In this document: one piece after another, positions 49,298-59,550 of the stretch
How positions within the stretch are numbered: position 1 is the stretch's first letter
Layout: each line of letters opens with the position of its first letter
Source of the DNA: Halomonas binhaiensis
GTDB taxonomy: Bacteria > Pseudomonadota > Gammaproteobacteria > Pseudomonadales > Halomonadaceae
Length of the DNA: 64,000 nt
NCBI RefSeq assembly: GCF_008329985.2
Contig: NZ_CP038437.2
Location: 4,526,001-4,590,000, forward strand
Direction of reading: 5' to 3'
Translations under genes and position numbers: made by a program
Notes under the pieces: generated by a model
Told to the model about the DNA's origin: nothing
What the model saw: only the letters and a program-made list of their open reading frames with translations
Databases searched by the model: none

Positions 49298-51124
49298 GTG
49301 ATCGAGAATCTTCGCAACATAGCCATCATCGCTCACGTCGACCACGGCAAAACCACTCTGGTCGACAAACTTCTCAGCCAATCCGGCACCCTGGACCGAA
49401 AGGCCGAGGGTCAAGAGCGGATCATGGACTCCAACGACCAGGAGAAAGAGCGTGGTATCACCATCCTGGCCAAGAACACGGCGATCCGCTGGATGTCCCC
49501 GGACGGCCAGGACTATCACATCAACATCGTGGATACTCCTGGGCACGCCGACTTCGGTGGTGAAGTCGAGCGCGTCATGTCCATGGTCGATTCCGTGCTA
49601 CTGCTGGTAGACGCGGTAGACGGCCCCATGCCACAGACCCGCTTCGTCACCCAGAAAGCCTTCGACCAGGGCCTCAAGCCGATTGTAGTGGTGAACAAGA
49701 TTGACCGTCCTGGCGCACGCCCGGACTGGGTCATCGACCAGATCTTTGATCTGTTCGACAACCTCGGAGCCACCGACGAACAACTCGATTTTCCGATCAT
49801 CTACTGCTCAGCCCTCAACGGCATCGCCGGTAATGAGCCGGATGAGCTGGCCGAGGACATGACGCCAATGTTCCAGGCCATCGTCGATATCGTCGAGCCG
49901 CCCAAGGTCGAGCTGGATGGCCCTCTGCAGATGCAGATCTCGGCGCTGGACTATTCCAGCTATGTTGGTGTCATCGGCCTTGGCCGCATCACTCGTGGTG
50001 CTATCTCGGTCAACCAGCAGGTGGTCGTCATCAACAAGGAAGGTCAGACCCGCCGCGGCAAGGTTGGCCAGGTCATGACTCACATGGGTCTGGAACGTGT
50101 CCAGACCCAGCAGGCTACCGCTGGCGACATCGTCTGTATTACCGGTATCGACGAACTGGCGATTTCCGACACCATCTGTGACCCGGCTGCCGTCGAGGCC
50201 CTGCCGCCCCTGAGCGTTGACGAGCCGACCGTGTCCATGACCTTCCAGGTCAATGACTCACCATTTGCCGGCAAGGACGGCAAGTTCGTCACCAGCCGCA
50301 ACATCAAGGATCGCCTCGACCAGGAGCTGATCCACAACGTGGCCTTGCGCGTCGAGCAGGGCGACTCCCCGGAGAAGTTCATCGTCTCCGGTCGTGGTGA
50401 GCTGCACCTCTCGGTATTGATCGAAACCATGCGCCGCGAAGGCTTCGAGCTGGCCGTGGGTCGTCCGGAAGTCATCATCCGCGAGATCGACGGAGAAAAG
50501 CAGGAGCCATACGAAGAAGTCATCATCGACTGCGAGGAGCAGCATCAGGGATCCATCATGGAAGAGCTCGGCTACCGCAAGGGCGAGCTCAAGAACATGA
50601 ACCCTGACGGCAAGGGGCGTGTACGCCTCGACTTCATCATCCCTGCGCGTGGCCTGATCGGCTTCCGTGGCCAGTTCCTGACCCTGACATCCGGCACCGG
50701 CATCCTGACCAGCCGCTTCGATCATTATGGTCCGCTGCGCCCTGAAGCCGCCATCGAGCGTCGCAACGGTGTGCTGGTATCCATGGTGCCTGGCAAGGCC
50801 CTGGCCTATGCCCTGTATGCTCTTCAGGATCGTGGCAAGCTGATCATCGATCACGGCACCGAGGTCTATGAAGGCATGCTGGTGGGTATCAACAATCGCG
50901 CCAACGACATGGTAGTCAACCCGACCAAGGGCAAGAAACTCGACAACATGCGTGCTTCCGGCAACGACGAGAACATCGTCCTGACGCCTCCGGTTCGCTT
51001 TACCCTGGAACAGGCCGTCGAGTTCCTCGATGACGACGAACTGGTCGAGATCACTCCCAACCATATTCGTTTGCGCAAGAAGTTCCTGACCGAAAACGAA
51101 CGCAAGCGTGCAAGCAAGAAGTAA
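49298..51124 (+). CDS. typA: Ribosome-associated GTPase TypA/BipA
   Basis: A 608-residue translational GTPase that assists ribosome assembly and stress adaptation. The G domain shows [22 protein letters not shown] and NKIDR, followed by EF-G-like domains and the specific C-terminal domain ([22 protein letters not shown]). The start codon is GTG at 49298 with AGGA upstream. A strong intrinsic terminator follows. Confidence 0.97.
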   Translation: MIENLRNIAIIAHVDHGKTTLVDKLLSQSGTLDRKAEGQERIMDSNDQEKERGITILAKNTAIRWMSPDGQDYHINIVDTPGHADFGGEVERVMSMVDSVLLLVDAVDGPMPQTRFVTQKAFDQGLKPIVVVNKIDRPGARPDWVIDQIFDLFDNLGATDEQLDFPIIYCSALNGIAGNEPDELAEDMTPMFQAIVDIVEPPKVELDGPLQMQISALDYSSYVGVIGLGRITRGAISVNQQVVVINKEGQTRRGKVGQVMTHMGLERVQTQQATAGDIVCITGIDELAISDTICDPAAVEALPPLSVDEPTVSMTFQVNDSPFAGKDGKFVTSRNIKDRLDQELIHNVALRVEQGDSPEKFIVSGRGELHLSVLIETMRREGFELAVGRPEVIIREIDGEKQEPYEEVIIDCEEQHQGSIMEELGYRKGELKNMNPDGKGRVRLDFIIPARGLIGFRGQFLTLTSGTGILTSRFDHYGPLRPEAAIERRNGVLVSMVPGKALAYALYALQDRGKLIIDHGTEVYEGMLVGINNRANDMVVNPTKGKKLDNMRASGNDENIVLTPPVRFTLEQAVEFLDDDELVEITPNHIRLRKKFLTENERKRASKK

Positions 51125-51132
51125 GCTAGCCC

Positions 51133-51167
51133 AAGGCCGCTGCAGAGATCTGCAGCGGCCTTTCCTT
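51133..51167 (+). terminator. Intrinsic terminator of typA
   Basis: AAGGCCGCTGCAGA (51133-51146) pairs with TCTGCAGCGGCCTT (51149-51162), followed by TTTCCTT. Confidence 0.85.
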
Positions 51168-51419
51168 ATGCGGCTTGCGCCGCTCAGGTTAATCAGCCTT
51201 AAGCCTGCCTGCCGCTTCTACATCAAACCATCGCCATCAACCGGCCACGCTTAATCCCACTATGGCGGAGCCGGACTATGCTGAAAGTATCCCTCCCCTC
51301 TTCCACGGAGGAGTGGCCTGAGCTATGTTCGCTACTTTCATCATCCGCCCATTTCGTGAAACGACTTCACGGCGCCCTTGGCTAAAACATCATGGATTCA
51401 GACACAAGGAGAAACATGC

Positions 51420-51728
51420 ATGCATAAACACGTCGAATGGGATGACCCAGGTGCTGATAGTGTCCAGAAATACTTTGCCGACAAGCCTGACGAATATCCG
51501 ACAGCCCACATCGGCAGTATCGTAGCTGGCCGCTATCATGGTTATTCGGTGCGTGTACGTGTCGAAGCCCGGACTGAGGAAAACGGTGTAAGTGTCAGTA
51601 TCGGCAACGTGGTCGCGCTTATCTCGGTACGTACAGGGGAGCGCACCCAAGGCATCGGCGACCTGTCCATTGGCGATACTGTACGCCTGCCCGACGATCA
51701 TCGCGCCCTGGCTCCACATAGCCTGTGA
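51420..51728 (+). CDS. Small hypothetical protein
   Basis: About 102 residues, acidic to neutral, no signal or membrane segment. The ATG at 51420 has AAGGAG nine bases upstream. Sequence such as DEYPTAHIGSIVAGRYHGYSVRV and GDTVRLPDDH suggests a beta-rich fold, but I do not recognise a family. It stands alone between typA and the liv operon. Confidence 0.55.
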   Translation: MHKHVEWDDPGADSVQKYFADKPDEYPTAHIGSIVAGRYHGYSVRVRVEARTEENGVSVSIGNVVALISVRTGERTQGIGDLSIGDTVRLPDDHRALAPHSL

Positions 51729-52063
51729 TGACCGCATGCCGCCACGGCAGCGTCACGTAGCACCGAGGCTCAGGCCTTGTCTGAAAAGCCGACGAGCATC
51801 AAGACAGAACCAGGACCTTGCCTTACGAAGCCTGCCCCTCCTTGGCGCAGGCTTCGTTGCGTTCATCCATCAGGAACCCTGCGACCAGGGCAGGTCAAAC
51901 TAGATACAGGTCAAACAAATAGTGCCACCAACGCAGGCTAAACGCTTCACCCCTGGCCAATAACCCCTGCTGTGGCGCAAAGTGAAGATTGTCGGAACAC
52001 TGCAACGCAGCGATATATCACAACCACAAATCAAAACAACAAATCAAAACAACAGGACATCTC
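51729..52063. other. Spacer before livG with a hairpin
   Basis: ACGAAGCCTGC (51825-51835) pairs with GCAGGCTTCGT (51847-51857); it probably ends the small gene upstream. The rest shows no clear feature; the liv promoter should lie near 51950-52040. Confidence 0.45.
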
Positions 52064-52834
52064 ATGGCTACCATCATCGATGTTCGTCATGTCCATAAAG
52101 CCTTCGGTGGCCTGAAGGTCATCAACGATTGTTCCTTCCAGGTGGAACAAGGCTCCATTACCGGACTGATCGGCCCCAATGGTGCGGGCAAGACGACGTT
52201 ATTCAATATCATCGCCGGAGCGCTCTCCCTGGATTCAGGGCAGATCATCTACAACGGTGAAGACATCACCAATCACCCCGCCAATGAGCTGTTCCACAAA
52301 GGCCTGTTGCGCACCTTTCAGATCGCCCACGAATTCACCAACCTCACTGCCTTGGAAAACCTGATGATGGTGCCGCCACATCAGACAGGTGAATCCTTGG
52401 CCAGAGCCTGGTTTTCTCCACGTCAGGTGTATAAGCAAGAAGCCGAGATCAAACAGCGAGCGCAGGAAGTGATTGAATTCATTGGCCTCAAGCATGTGCG
52501 CAATGAATTGGCGGGCAACCTGTCCGGAGGACAGAAAAAGCTGCTCGAACTCGGCCGTACCATGATGACGGATGCCAGGGTCGTGCTGCTCGATGAAATC
52601 GCTGCCGGGGTCAACCGCACCCTGCTGGGCGACTTGATGACCAGCATCGAGAAACTCAACCGCGAACTCGGTTACACCTTCCTGGTGATCGAGCACGATA
52701 TGGACATGATCGCCCGCCTCTGTGACCCCGTGATCGTCATGGCACAAGGCGCAGTGATGGTGGAGGGCTCAATCGAAGAGATCCAGAACAACCCCGACGT
52801 CATCGAGGCCTATTTCGGCGCAGGTGCAGCCTGA
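52064..52834 (+). CDS. livG: Branched-chain amino acid-type ABC transporter ATPase LivG
   Basis: A 256-residue ATPase. Walker A GPNGAGKTT, signature LSGGQKK, Walker B VVLLDE and VIEHDM switch are present. The sequence LRTFQIAHEFTNLTALENLM is typical of LivG. The aspartate after the Walker B glutamate differs: VLLDEIAAG replaces the usual DEPAAG, a conservative oddity. ATG at 52064 chosen for homology; the open frame extends to 51989. Confidence 0.93.
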   Translation: MATIIDVRHVHKAFGGLKVINDCSFQVEQGSITGLIGPNGAGKTTLFNIIAGALSLDSGQIIYNGEDITNHPANELFHKGLLRTFQIAHEFTNLTALENLMMVPPHQTGESLARAWFSPRQVYKQEAEIKQRAQEVIEFIGLKHVRNELAGNLSGGQKKLLELGRTMMTDARVVLLDEIAAGVNRTLLGDLMTSIEKLNRELGYTFLVIEHDMDMIARLCDPVIVMAQGAVMVEGSIEEIQNNPDVIEAYFGAGAA

Positions 52835-52989
52835 GTCAATTACTGCTTTATTAGGAGTAACAAGAAAAGAAGCAACGCCTGTCAATAACAACAATTCGCT
52901 AACAACATCGCGGACTCCATGGATTGAATGTAAGGCCAGTACCTACCTTGCCTCCTTCCATGATCCCGTAAACCTAGAGACGCAGAGCG

Positions 52990-53694
52990 ATGCCACTACT
53001 CGAAGCGTGCGGCGTGCATGGCGGCTATGGGGGCATGAACATCCTGCATGGGGTGGATATCTCCATTGAGGCCAATGAGGTTGGCGTCATCATCGGCCCC
53101 AATGGGGCTGGAAAATCCACCATGCTCAAGGCCATCTTCGGCCTGCTCCAGGTCACCGAAGGTGAAATACGACTGCGTGGTGCCCCTATCCACAACCAGC
53201 CTCCTAATCGCCTGGTGAAACTCGGTATGGGGTTCGTTCCCCAGGAACACAATGTCTTTCCCAGCTTGAGCGTGCAGGAAAACCTGGAGATGGGGGCCTA
53301 TCTCAAGCCAGGCTCCATCAAGCACAACCTCGGCAATATCTACGAGTTTTTCCCCCCACTGAAAGACAAGCGCCGACAACCTGCAGGCGAGCTGTCCGGC
53401 GGTCAACGCCAGATGGTTGCCATGGGGCGAGCACTGATGGCTGAGCCACAGCTGCTACTGCTCGACGAGCCTACCGCGGGACTCTCGCCCAAGTACATGA
53501 ACGAGATCTTCGAGCGGGTAAAAGAGATCAATTCTGCAGGCGTCGGCATCTTGATGGTGGAACAAAATGCCAAGCAGGCCCTGGCCATTGCCGACAAGGG
53601 CTTCGTCCTGGCAGCAGGCCAGAACCGCTTTACTGACACGGGCCAGGCACTACTGGCCGACCCGGATGTGGCCAGGAGTTTCCTCGGTGGCTGA
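52990..53694 (+). CDS. livF: Branched-chain amino acid-type ABC transporter ATPase LivF
   Basis: A 234-residue ATPase with GPNGAGKST, LSGGQRQMVAMGRALM and LLLLDEPTAGLSP. GFVPQEHNVFPSLSVQENLEMG is a LivF mark. It follows livG after 155 bases and its stop overlaps the first possible livH start by one base. Confidence 0.95.
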   Translation: MPLLEACGVHGGYGGMNILHGVDISIEANEVGVIIGPNGAGKSTMLKAIFGLLQVTEGEIRLRGAPIHNQPPNRLVKLGMGFVPQEHNVFPSLSVQENLEMGAYLKPGSIKHNLGNIYEFFPPLKDKRRQPAGELSGGQRQMVAMGRALMAEPQLLLLDEPTAGLSPKYMNEIFERVKEINSAGVGILMVEQNAKQALAIADKGFVLAAGQNRFTDTGQALLADPDVARSFLGG

Positions 53695-54731
53695 TGCTGC
53701 TTCATTTGTTGCGCGGAGATATCACCGTGAATGAGTTCGTGTTCTTCATCAACAATGTGGTGATTGCCGGCAGCGTCACTGGATCAATCTATGCCATCGG
53801 TGCAGTGGGCATCACGCTAGTGTTCGGAATCATGCGTTTTGCTCACTTCGCTCACGCCGACATGATGACCCTGGGCGCCTTCATCGTATTGCTGCTCACC
53901 TCGATGTTTCCGTCCGCAGGGAACGCCTTCGGCATGCCTACGGCCATCGTTATGCTGCCTCCGGCCATCATCAGTACAGCGTTGATCGCAGTGCTGATCG
54001 ACAAGACCTTCTACAAGCCAATGCGCGCCCATGGAGTAAAGCCTATTGTCATGGTCATTGCTTCCCTGGGAGTGACCTTGATGCTGCAGGGTCTGATTCG
54101 CTTGTTCACCGGCACGGGATCCCAGAGCCTGTATGTCGATGATCGCAAGGAAATCTTCCGCATTGCCGTACCCATTGAAGGAGTACGCATGCCAGTAGTG
54201 CTAACTGAACCTCAGATCTATCTCTTTGTCCTGACGGTGATTGCCGTCACCGCACTGCACCTCTTCCTGTCTCGCTCAAGGCTGGGCAAGGCCATGCGCG
54301 CCATGTCCGACAATCCTGACCTGGCCCGATCCTCAGGCATCAATACCAACACCATCGTGGCGGTGACCTGGATGATCGTCGGCGGCCTGGCCACCATCGC
54401 CGGAACCTTACTGGCCATGGATGTGACCTTCAAGCCCGACCTGAGCTTCCACATTCTTCTGCCGATCTTCGCTGCTGCCATCGTGGGAGGGGTCGGTCAG
54501 CCCTTCGGCGCCATAGCCGGCGGGTTTGTCGTCGGCTTTGCCGAGACGCTTGCCGTGTTCAACTGGAATGTCTTGTTACGACCCTTCCGTGACAGTTTGC
54601 CAACCTGGCTCGAACTCCCCAGCAATCTGGCTTTCGTCGGGACTGAATACAAGATTGTGGTGCCATTCTTCATCCTGGTCGCCATTCTGGTGTGGCGCCC
54701 CACCGGCATCTTCAAGGGCAAGGTGATCTAA
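53694..54731 (+). CDS. livH: Branched-chain amino acid-type ABC permease LivH
   Basis: A 345-residue inner-membrane permease with about eight helices. SIYAIGAVGITLVFGIMRFAHFAHADMM and the MRAMSDNPDLARSSGIN loop are LivH-like. Two starts are possible: ATG at 53694 overlapping the livF stop, or GTG at 53727 with GGAG eight bases before it, which would give 334 residues and a more usual N-terminus. The stop overlaps the livM start (TAATG). Confidence 0.93.
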   Translation: MLLHLLRGDITVNEFVFFINNVVIAGSVTGSIYAIGAVGITLVFGIMRFAHFAHADMMTLGAFIVLLLTSMFPSAGNAFGMPTAIVMLPPAIISTALIAVLIDKTFYKPMRAHGVKPIVMVIASLGVTLMLQGLIRLFTGTGSQSLYVDDRKEIFRIAVPIEGVRMPVVLTEPQIYLFVLTVIAVTALHLFLSRSRLGKAMRAMSDNPDLARSSGINTNTIVAVTWMIVGGLATIAGTLLAMDVTFKPDLSFHILLPIFAAAIVGGVGQPFGAIAGGFVVGFAETLAVFNWNVLLRPFRDSLPTWLELPSNLAFVGTEYKIVVPFFILVAILVWRPTGIFKGKVI

Positions 54732-56041
54732 TGAGTGCACATAATCCCCATCGCCGCGAAGTCGCCGTCTCTCCCAAGTCTTTCCCGTTCAGGGAATGCA
54801 TCATGCTGACTGCCATCGTCCTTGCCGTGGGAGCGGTATTCCTCGCCATGGGAACACCCTACAGCGTGCGCATGCTGGTGGAAGCCAGCTGCTACGCCAT
54901 CCTGGCTCTGGGCCTGACCATCCAGTGGGGCTATGCCGGTCAGTTCAATGCTGGTGTCATGGGTTTTGTCGCTCTGGGCGGCTTTTCCACCATGCTGTTC
55001 ACCGTGCCCGTCAATCATGCCTTCTGGGATAGTGACCTGCCGGGGGAACTGGGTAGAGTACTGCTCTACCTGGTCGCCGCCAGCCTGGTGGTCATTGCAG
55101 CTTCCCGCCTTAACCGGCTGGGCCTGCCAAACTGGCTGCGAACCCTGATCACCATCGTGCTGGCATTGGTCCTGTACATGGTAGTGATCAGCCAATTTCG
55201 AGCCGTCACCGACGACATCCAGCGCCAGGCAGACTTCATCGGCGGCTTCGGCATGCCAGTATGGCTGGGCTGGGCCGTTGGCGCCGCCCTGGCCGGAGGT
55301 GTCGGCTATCTCATTGGCCATATCTGTCTTGGCCTGCGCAGCGACTATCTGGCCATCGCGACGCTTGGCATCGCCGAGATCATCAAGGCCTTCCTCAAGA
55401 ACTCCGACTGGCTGACCCGGGGCACTGCCACCGTATCCCCTCTGCCCTGGCCCGTACCTGGCCCTGGCGAGATGGGGTTCACGCTGGCCAGAGCGGCCTA
55501 TCTGTCGGTGACGGCTGTGATGATCGCGATCATCTTTGTCCTCCTGCAGCGCGCCTATAACGCGCCCTGGGGGCGCATGATCCGGGCCATCCGTGACAAT
55601 GAAGTGTCTTCTGCTGCCATGGGCAAGGACATCAACCGCCGGCGCCTGGAAATCTTTGTTCTTGGTTGCATACTGATGGGGCTCGGCGGTGCGGCTCTGG
55701 GAAGCTTCAATGGCCTTTTCGACCCTCAAGGCTACCTGCCCTTGAACCACACATTCCTGGTACTGGTGATGGTGATTCTTGGCGGCCCAGGCAACAATCT
55801 CGGCACTATCTTTGGCGCCGTGGCGGTATATATCATCTGGATCATGTCGGAACCCCTGGCATTGTATGTCATGGACCTGGCAACCAGCTTCGGCCATGCC
55901 CACTTTGGCTGGGATATTCCGCGCAATATGGAAAGCCGTGCTCTCCAGGCCCGAGTCTTCGTCATTGGCCTGCTGATCACGGTGGTGCTGCGAGTTGCTC
56001 CCAAGGGCCTGCTACCAGAGAAGATCAGGCACCACGGTTGA
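54731..56041 (+). CDS. livM: Branched-chain amino acid-type ABC permease LivM
   Basis: A 436-residue permease with about ten helices. LGLTIQWGYAGQFNAGVMGFVALGG, LRSDYLAIATLGIAEI and the cytoplasmic loop WGRMIRAIRDNEVSSAAMGKDI are LivM marks. The ATG at 54731 overlaps the livH stop by one base, meaning coupled translation. Confidence 0.94.
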   Translation: MSAHNPHRREVAVSPKSFPFRECIMLTAIVLAVGAVFLAMGTPYSVRMLVEASCYAILALGLTIQWGYAGQFNAGVMGFVALGGFSTMLFTVPVNHAFWDSDLPGELGRVLLYLVAASLVVIAASRLNRLGLPNWLRTLITIVLALVLYMVVISQFRAVTDDIQRQADFIGGFGMPVWLGWAVGAALAGGVGYLIGHICLGLRSDYLAIATLGIAEIIKAFLKNSDWLTRGTATVSPLPWPVPGPGEMGFTLARAAYLSVTAVMIAIIFVLLQRAYNAPWGRMIRAIRDNEVSSAAMGKDINRRRLEIFVLGCILMGLGGAALGSFNGLFDPQGYLPLNHTFLVLVMVILGGPGNNLGTIFGAVAVYIIWIMSEPLALYVMDLATSFGHAHFGWDIPRNMESRALQARVFVIGLLITVVLRVAPKGLLPEKIRHHG

Positions 56042-56104
56042 CGCTTTTTTACACTTTAGTCGACGTAGTAGCCGACTATTACCCCGTTTCCTGTGGAGTG
56101 GATA

Positions 56105-56140
56105 GAGTGAAATCACAACAGAAATGTTGTGATTTCACTC
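56105..56140 (+). terminator. 16-bp perfect hairpin with GAAA tetraloop
   Basis: GAGTGAAATCACAACA (56105-56120) pairs perfectly with 56125-56140 around GAAA. There is no T-run. It sits between livM and the SDR gene and could protect the liv mRNA end or modulate read-through. Confidence 0.55.
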
Positions 56141-56280
56141 GAGGTTTATCGACATATCGCCATGCCTTGTCTCGGATAAAAATCTTTCAAAAAAGAAATG
56201 CTTTCCGAGCATGCTTTCTAGGAATTTCATGCCGATATCATGAGACACCTTGTCCGAAATTCCGCCCGCGGAGAAATGTC

Positions 56281-57072
56281 ATGACAGCTACTCAACCATC
56301 TCGCAATATCATTGTTACCGGCTCGGCTCGTGGTATTGGCAAGGCGATTGCCTTACGACTCGCCGAGGATGGCCACAATATTGTCGTCAACGATACCGAA
56401 GCCAATCGCCATGCTCTGAATGATGTTGCTGCTGCCATTCGCGACCTGGGCCGCCAGAGCGTTGCCATTACGGCTGATGTCACCAGCGAGGAACAGGTCC
56501 AGCAGATGATCAGCCAGACAGTCGATGAGCTCGGCTCACTGGATGTCATGGTGGCCAACGCAGGTATTGCGCATGTGGAGTCGCTGCTGAAGCTGCGAAT
56601 GGAAGACTGGGACAGAGTCATGGATGTCAATCTTCGCGGTGTGTTCATCTGCTACAGGGAAGCTGCCCGCCAGATGATTGACCAGGGTAATGGCGGCAAG
56701 ATCATTGGCGCAGCATCGATTGTCGCCTACCGCCCATTCGCCCTGCTCAGCCCCTACTCCGCATCCAAGTGGGCAGTCCGCGGACTTACCCAGGGCGCCG
56801 CCATGGAATGGGCGAAATACGGCATTACCGTCAACGCCTATTGTCCAGGCATCGTCGGCACTGACATGTGGGAACTGATTGACGAGAAACTCGCAGCCGA
56901 AGAAGGTTGGGAGAAAGGTGAAGCGCTGAAGACCTACTCCAATGCCATTGCTCTTGGGCGTGTATCCGTCCCGGAAGATGTCGCCAAATATGTCTCCTAT
57001 CTTGCTTCATCTGACTCGGATTACATGACGGGTCAATCTGTGATGATCGATGGGGGAATACAGTTCTCCTGA
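56281..57072 (+). CDS. Short-chain dehydrogenase/reductase, acetoin/diol dehydrogenase-like
   Basis: A 263-residue classical SDR. TGSARGIGKAIA binds NAD(P), NAGIAHVESLL and the Ser (ASIVAY), Tyr and Lys (YSASKWA) active-site residues are present. NAYCPGIVGTDMWELIDEKL is close to acetoin/2,3-butanediol dehydrogenases. ATG at 56281 is right for the N-terminus; the same frame is open far upstream through livM in another phase and is not coding. It lies inside the transporter cluster, so its substrate may be what the transporter imports. Confidence 0.92.
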   Translation: MTATQPSRNIIVTGSARGIGKAIALRLAEDGHNIVVNDTEANRHALNDVAAAIRDLGRQSVAITADVTSEEQVQQMISQTVDELGSLDVMVANAGIAHVESLLKLRMEDWDRVMDVNLRGVFICYREAARQMIDQGNGGKIIGAASIVAYRPFALLSPYSASKWAVRGLTQGAAMEWAKYGITVNAYCPGIVGTDMWELIDEKLAAEEGWEKGEALKTYSNAIALGRVSVPEDVAKYVSYLASSDSDYMTGQSVMIDGGIQFS

Positions 57073-57082
57073 TCCCTGAATG

Positions 57083-57120
57083 AACAAGCCCCGCTCACTT
57101 TTCCGTGAGCGGGGCTTGTT
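57083..57120. terminator. Bidirectional terminator between SDR and livK-like genes
   Basis: AACAAGCCCCGCTCAC (57083-57098) pairs perfectly with 57105-57120 around TTTTCC; A/T ends on both sides serve both convergent genes. Confidence 0.85.
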
Positions 57121-57132
57121 ACCATTCAAGGT

Positions 57133-58335
57133 TTACTCGACGATACCTTTAGCCGTGAACGCGCCATCTTCCACGGCCATCTCCTGCACGACACCAGGAA
57201 CATCACCGCTTTCATCGAAGTCCTGCGTGCCACCAGCACCTTCGTAGTTGATATCCTGGCCATCGGCTATCAGTTGCTTGGCCTTTTCCCACTCGCCGGG
57301 GAGTATGACCTCGCCAGGAGGGGAAGCGACCTCACGCAATGCCGCGGACACGCCCTCGCGATCCGCACTGCCATTCTTTTCAATCGCCAATGCCAGCAGG
57401 AAGGCAGCATCGTAAGCCTGGGCCGCGAACACGGCACTCGGATCAATTTCCGCCTCATCGGCCAGCTCCCGGAACAGCTCCGTGCCAGGCAGCTCGGGAC
57501 TGCCAGGACGGGTTGCGATCATCCCTTCAAGCACATCGGCACCCAGGGCATCGACCAAGCTGTCGCCGACCATGCCATCGCCACCGACATACTGTGTGAA
57601 GGTGCCACTTTCATAGGCCTGGCGCAGAACGGTCTGGCCCGAAGTATCGGCATAGGCCAGCACGACCAGGACGGGAGCCCCAGTAGCAGACAGCACTCCC
57701 AGCTCACTACGATAATCGGCACGATTGTCTTCGTGGGCGAGATTTTCCAGTACCGAGCCACCTCCGGCCTCGAAGCCTTCCTTGAAAGCCCCGGCAAGGC
57801 CTCGCCCGTAGTCGTTGTTGACGTATGTCACCGCAACTTCATCGATGCCTTTCTCCAGCAGCAGCTTGGCCAGCACCTCTCCCTGGTAGGCATCGGAAGG
57901 CACCGTACGGAAGACCAGGTCATTGTCATCCAGTGTCGTCACTGCAGGGGCCGTGGAAGCTGGTGAAACCATGGTGACACCGGCGGGAATCGCGACATTG
58001 TTGGCCGCTGCCACGGTGGCGCCTGTGCATAGCGCACCAACAATGGCCGTGACCTGTTCAGTATTGACCATGCGGTCAGCGGCATTGGAGGCGGCTGAAG
58101 CATCACCACAGGTGGTATCCCCTGTCGGCATCACTATATCCTGACCATCCAGAAGGCCGCCTTGGGCGTTGACATGGGTGATCGCCAGTTCAGCTCCATC
58201 AAAGATGGGCGGTGTCAGGGTTTCGATACCCCCGGTAAAGCCACCTAGAAAGCCGATCTTGACCTCGGCATATGCCATGCTGCCAATAGCCAGAGTGGTC
58301 GCAGCGACCGCCGTTGTCAGTACACGCTTGTTCAT
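57133..58335 (-). CDS. livK: Periplasmic branched-chain amino acid-type binding protein
   Basis: A 400-residue type I periplasmic binding protein with a signal peptide cut after AYA near residue 23. VKIGFLGGFTGG, the cysteine pair CGDAS ... GALCTG, and VNNDYGRGLAGAFKEGF are Leu/Ile/Val-binding-like. It delivers ligand to LivH/LivM. It is encoded convergent to the rest of the cluster, so it has its own promoter and can be made in excess. Confidence 0.93.
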   Translation of the reverse strand: MNKRVLTTAVAATTLAIGSMAYAEVKIGFLGGFTGGIETLTPPIFDGAELAITHVNAQGGLLDGQDIVMPTGDTTCGDASAASNAADRMVNTEQVTAIVGALCTGATVAAANNVAIPAGVTMVSPASTAPAVTTLDDNDLVFRTVPSDAYQGEVLAKLLLEKGIDEVAVTYVNNDYGRGLAGAFKEGFEAGGGSVLENLAHEDNRADYRSELGVLSATGAPVLVVLAYADTSGQTVLRQAYESGTFTQYVGGDGMVGDSLVDALGADVLEGMIATRPGSPELPGTELFRELADEAEIDPSAVFAAQAYDAAFLLALAIEKNGSADREGVSAALREVASPPGEVILPGEWEKAKQLIADGQDINYEGAGGTQDFDESGDVPGVVQEMAVEDGAFTAKGIVE

Positions 58336-58532
58336 GATTGTTATCTCACTCGTGGTTGTACTGAGGTTGTATGTACTCTTTCAATCTGGAAGGCACCCGG
58401 AGAAAACACAAGTTCGTCCACCAACGTTTATTCGGCTGTCCTTCTATACTGCTTTCACCCTTACTGCTCTCACCTATCGCCAATACCGTGCAGATACTGA
58501 TCGTTGACACCTGACATGCCCCGGAGTCTTCC

Positions 58533-59294
58533 ATGAACCTGCTATCTCGCTTGAGCCTGTCCTCCTCTCTCTTATGCAGCATCGCCCTGGCGCCTGGTGC
58601 CTGGGCGGGAGAAACCGTCGACTATTCTGTAGACGGTGAAGATTTCCAGGGTTACTTCGCCAGCGCTGGTGACAAGGCAAAGGGTAGCGTGCTGGTGATC
58701 CACGACTGGAATGGCCTTGATGACTATGAGCGCAAGCGTGCCGACATGCTGAGCGAAGCTGGATACGACGCCTTCGCTATTGATCTTTATGGCGCAGGCA
58801 ATCGTCCGGTGGATACCGCCGCAAAGAAAGCCGAAACCGAGGCCTTGTATGAAGATCGTGAACGCATGCGCAAGCTGACCCTGGCAGGCCTGGCGCAGGC
58901 CCGTCAGTCGGGGGCCGCCCAGAATACCGTGGTCATGGGCTATTGTTTCGGTGGCGCCGTGGCACTGGAGCTGGCTCGTTCCGATCAAGCCGAAGATGTA
59001 CATGGCTATGCCACCTTCCATGGGGGACTGGCCACCCCGGAAGGACAGAGCTATCTTCCCGACACCCCTCCCATCCTGATTGCCCATGGGGGGGCCGATA
59101 CCTCCATTCGCATGGATCAGGTCGCTGCATTATCCGAAGAGCTCGAAGCGGCGCAGGTTCCTTATGAAATTCAAGTCTACTCGGGCGCGCCCCACGCCTT
59201 CAGCGTATTGGGTAGCGATAGCTATCAGGAGCGCGCCGACCAGGCTTCCTGGGCAGCCTTTCAGGCGCTTCTGCAACGCACCCTAGGCACATAG
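58533..59294 (+). CDS. Exported dienelactone hydrolase family protein
   Basis: A 253-residue alpha/beta hydrolase with a signal peptide (about 1-25, AWAGE cut). The nucleophile is a cysteine in GYCFGG, with acid in HGGADTSI and His in APHAFSV, the DLH triad. Most DLH proteins are cytoplasmic; export suggests action on periplasmic esters or peptidyl/lactone substrates. Divergent from livK. Confidence 0.88.
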   Translation: MNLLSRLSLSSSLLCSIALAPGAWAGETVDYSVDGEDFQGYFASAGDKAKGSVLVIHDWNGLDDYERKRADMLSEAGYDAFAIDLYGAGNRPVDTAAKKAETEALYEDRERMRKLTLAGLAQARQSGAAQNTVVMGYCFGGAVALELARSDQAEDVHGYATFHGGLATPEGQSYLPDTPPILIAHGGADTSIRMDQVAALSEELEAAQVPYEIQVYSGAPHAFSVLGSDSYQERADQASWAAFQALLQRTLGT

Positions 59295-59550
59295 CACTGA
59301 ACAAGGATCTGCTACGCTCATCCTCTCGCGGGCCATGGTGGGCGTATCCAGGACCAGACAAAGGCACCAAGAAAGACCAGACGGAAAAGGATATTTGGAC
59401 GTGACACTCCATCATTTTCTGTAGAATGCCCCGCCTATACCGACCGACTGCCGAGAAGGTACTGGGAGCAAGCCCCATCAGCCCCTTGTCGACAGGCGGC
59501 GGTCATTGTTTCGAACCTTGCGGGCAATCGCCCCTCATTGGAGCCTGAAC

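Noticed and set aside
54728..55903. Minus-strand open frame of 391 codons opposite livM
   Set aside because: Antisense shadow rich in His/Gln/Gly, no homology.
55666..56280. N-terminal extension of the SDR
   Set aside because: The upstream part is livM read in another frame plus spacer; the Rossmann motif starts a few residues after the ATG at 56281.
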